This document shows, piece after piece, positions 63,615-64,000 of a DNA stretch of 64,000 nt (position 1 is the stretch's first letter; each line of letters begins with the position of its first letter). Origin of the DNA: Ruminococcus sp. (GTDB lineage Bacteria > Bacillota > Clostridia > Oscillospirales > Ruminococcaceae); NCBI GenBank assembly GCA_017525915.1, contig JAFXSC010000022.1, forward strand, positions 62,001 to 126,000, read 5' to 3'. The position numbers and the translations under genes are program-made. The notes under the pieces were generated by a model. It had not been told where the DNA came from, did no database searches, and was given only the letters and a program-made list of their open reading frames with translations.

Positions 63615-64000
63615 TCATTCAGCGATGACTGTGAGAAATCTTGCCTTGCTGTCGCCTACGCAGCGCTGTCCGTGTGCATATGTCGGGTTGAAGTATATTG
63701 AATCGCCCTCGTTGAGGATGATTTCCTGATCCTCAAAGACGACAGCGATAGTGCCTCTCAGCACGAGGTTGAACTCCTGGCCGGCGTGCTTTACGAGCTT
63801 TGCAGGCTCGTCGGAGGGTTCGAGAGTAACGAGGAGCGGCTGCATTATCTTGTCTGCATAGCGGAATGCGAGGTCCTTGAACCTGTAACCCTCATATCTG
63901 CTGACGCTCCTGCCTTTGCCCCTGCGGACGACGTGGTAGGTGTCTATACGGCTCGGCTCACCTGTCACGAGCTCGTTGAAGTCAACACCGAATTTATTGG
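63615..64000 (-). CDS. XRE-cupin transcriptional regulator, C-terminal part
   Basis: At least 128 residues; the gene continues past the right edge. The visible part is a linker ending VDFNELVTGEPS, typical of the exit from an XRE helix-turn-helix, then a cupin domain with KHAGQEFNLVLRGT, LNEGDSIYFNPTYAHGQRC. GTG at 63968 is not the start because the frame stays open upstream (NKFGVDFNELV). Such regulators often sit next to acyl-CoA synthetase genes. The DNA-binding part is outside the window and is inferred. Confidence 0.8.
   Translation of the reverse strand, partial: NKFGVDFNELVTGEPSRIDTYHVVRRGKGRSVSRYEGYRFKDLAFRYADKIMQPLLVTLEPSDEPAKLVKHAGQEFNLVLRGTIAVVFEDQEIILNEGDSIYFNPTYAHGQRCVGDSKARFLTVIAE

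Overview
The window reads as chromosomal DNA of a spore-forming, low-to-moderate-GC Clostridia, most likely Oscillospiraceae close to Ruminococcus. The grounds are a spoIIAA-spoIIAB-sigF operon, an intact sigK, a secreted beta-galactosidase ending in a type I dockerin (a cellulosome attachment module), zinc-ribbon/Thr-rich-linker membrane proteins, and conserved Firmicutes neighbourhoods (hprK-murB-rapZ-whiA-dnaE-pfkA; mltG-U32; dnaD-dnaI; prfA-tsaC-coaE). I see no rRNA, tRNA, CRISPR, insertion sequence or prophage. Coding density is high and no intergenic stretch exceeds 300 bases.

Layout. 1-19.1 kb is the accessory, environment-facing part: an asnB fragment, a cation/proton antiporter, an AlbA_2 protein, two very large c-di-GMP proteins (a GGDEF/EAL protein with three tandem PAS-like units, and an outward-facing beta-propeller receptor fused to HD-GYP), a four-gene operon of zinc-ribbon membrane proteins with a secreted HExxH protein, and the dockerin beta-galactosidase. 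19.2-26 kb holds a lipoprotein, the lepA-hemW operon, the convergent spoIIA operon, a flavin reductase and a BofC-like gene. 26-32.9 kb carries a class A penicillin-binding protein, an rRNA methyltransferase, rmuC, comF and an amidohydrolase. 32.9-39.8 kb carries an M18 aminopeptidase, coaE, tsaC, prfA, a DUF951 gene, two small plus-strand genes and pfkA. 39.9-51.2 kb is one long minus-strand run: rpe, three Rnf-like membrane subunits, a DUF4015-like protein, hprK, murB, rapZ, whiA and dnaE. 51.4-64 kb holds sigK, an HD hydrolase, dnaD-dnaI, the thyX-to-U32 operon, a foldase-like lipoprotein, an acyl-CoA synthetase and an XRE-cupin regulator cut by the window edge.

The genes fall into connected themes. 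The c-di-GMP pair and the secreted hydrolases suggest sensing and use of extracellular polymers. spoIIA, BofC-like and sigK are sporulation genes. murB, PBP1A, mltG, hprK, rapZ and whiA link cell-wall synthesis to carbon control. Nearly every transcription unit start shows a sigma-A-type promoter with a 17-base spacer, often with an extended TGnTATAAT -10, and many unit ends carry clear intrinsic terminators.

The observations I rate highest are: an Rnf-like D-E-A module in which three of four cluster-ligand cysteines are serine and no B, C or G subunit is nearby; a whiA gene whose conserved N-terminus can only be reached from an ATA codon; the propeller-HD-GYP receptor; the metalloprotease/zinc-ribbon operon; and a dyad-rich dnaD leader.
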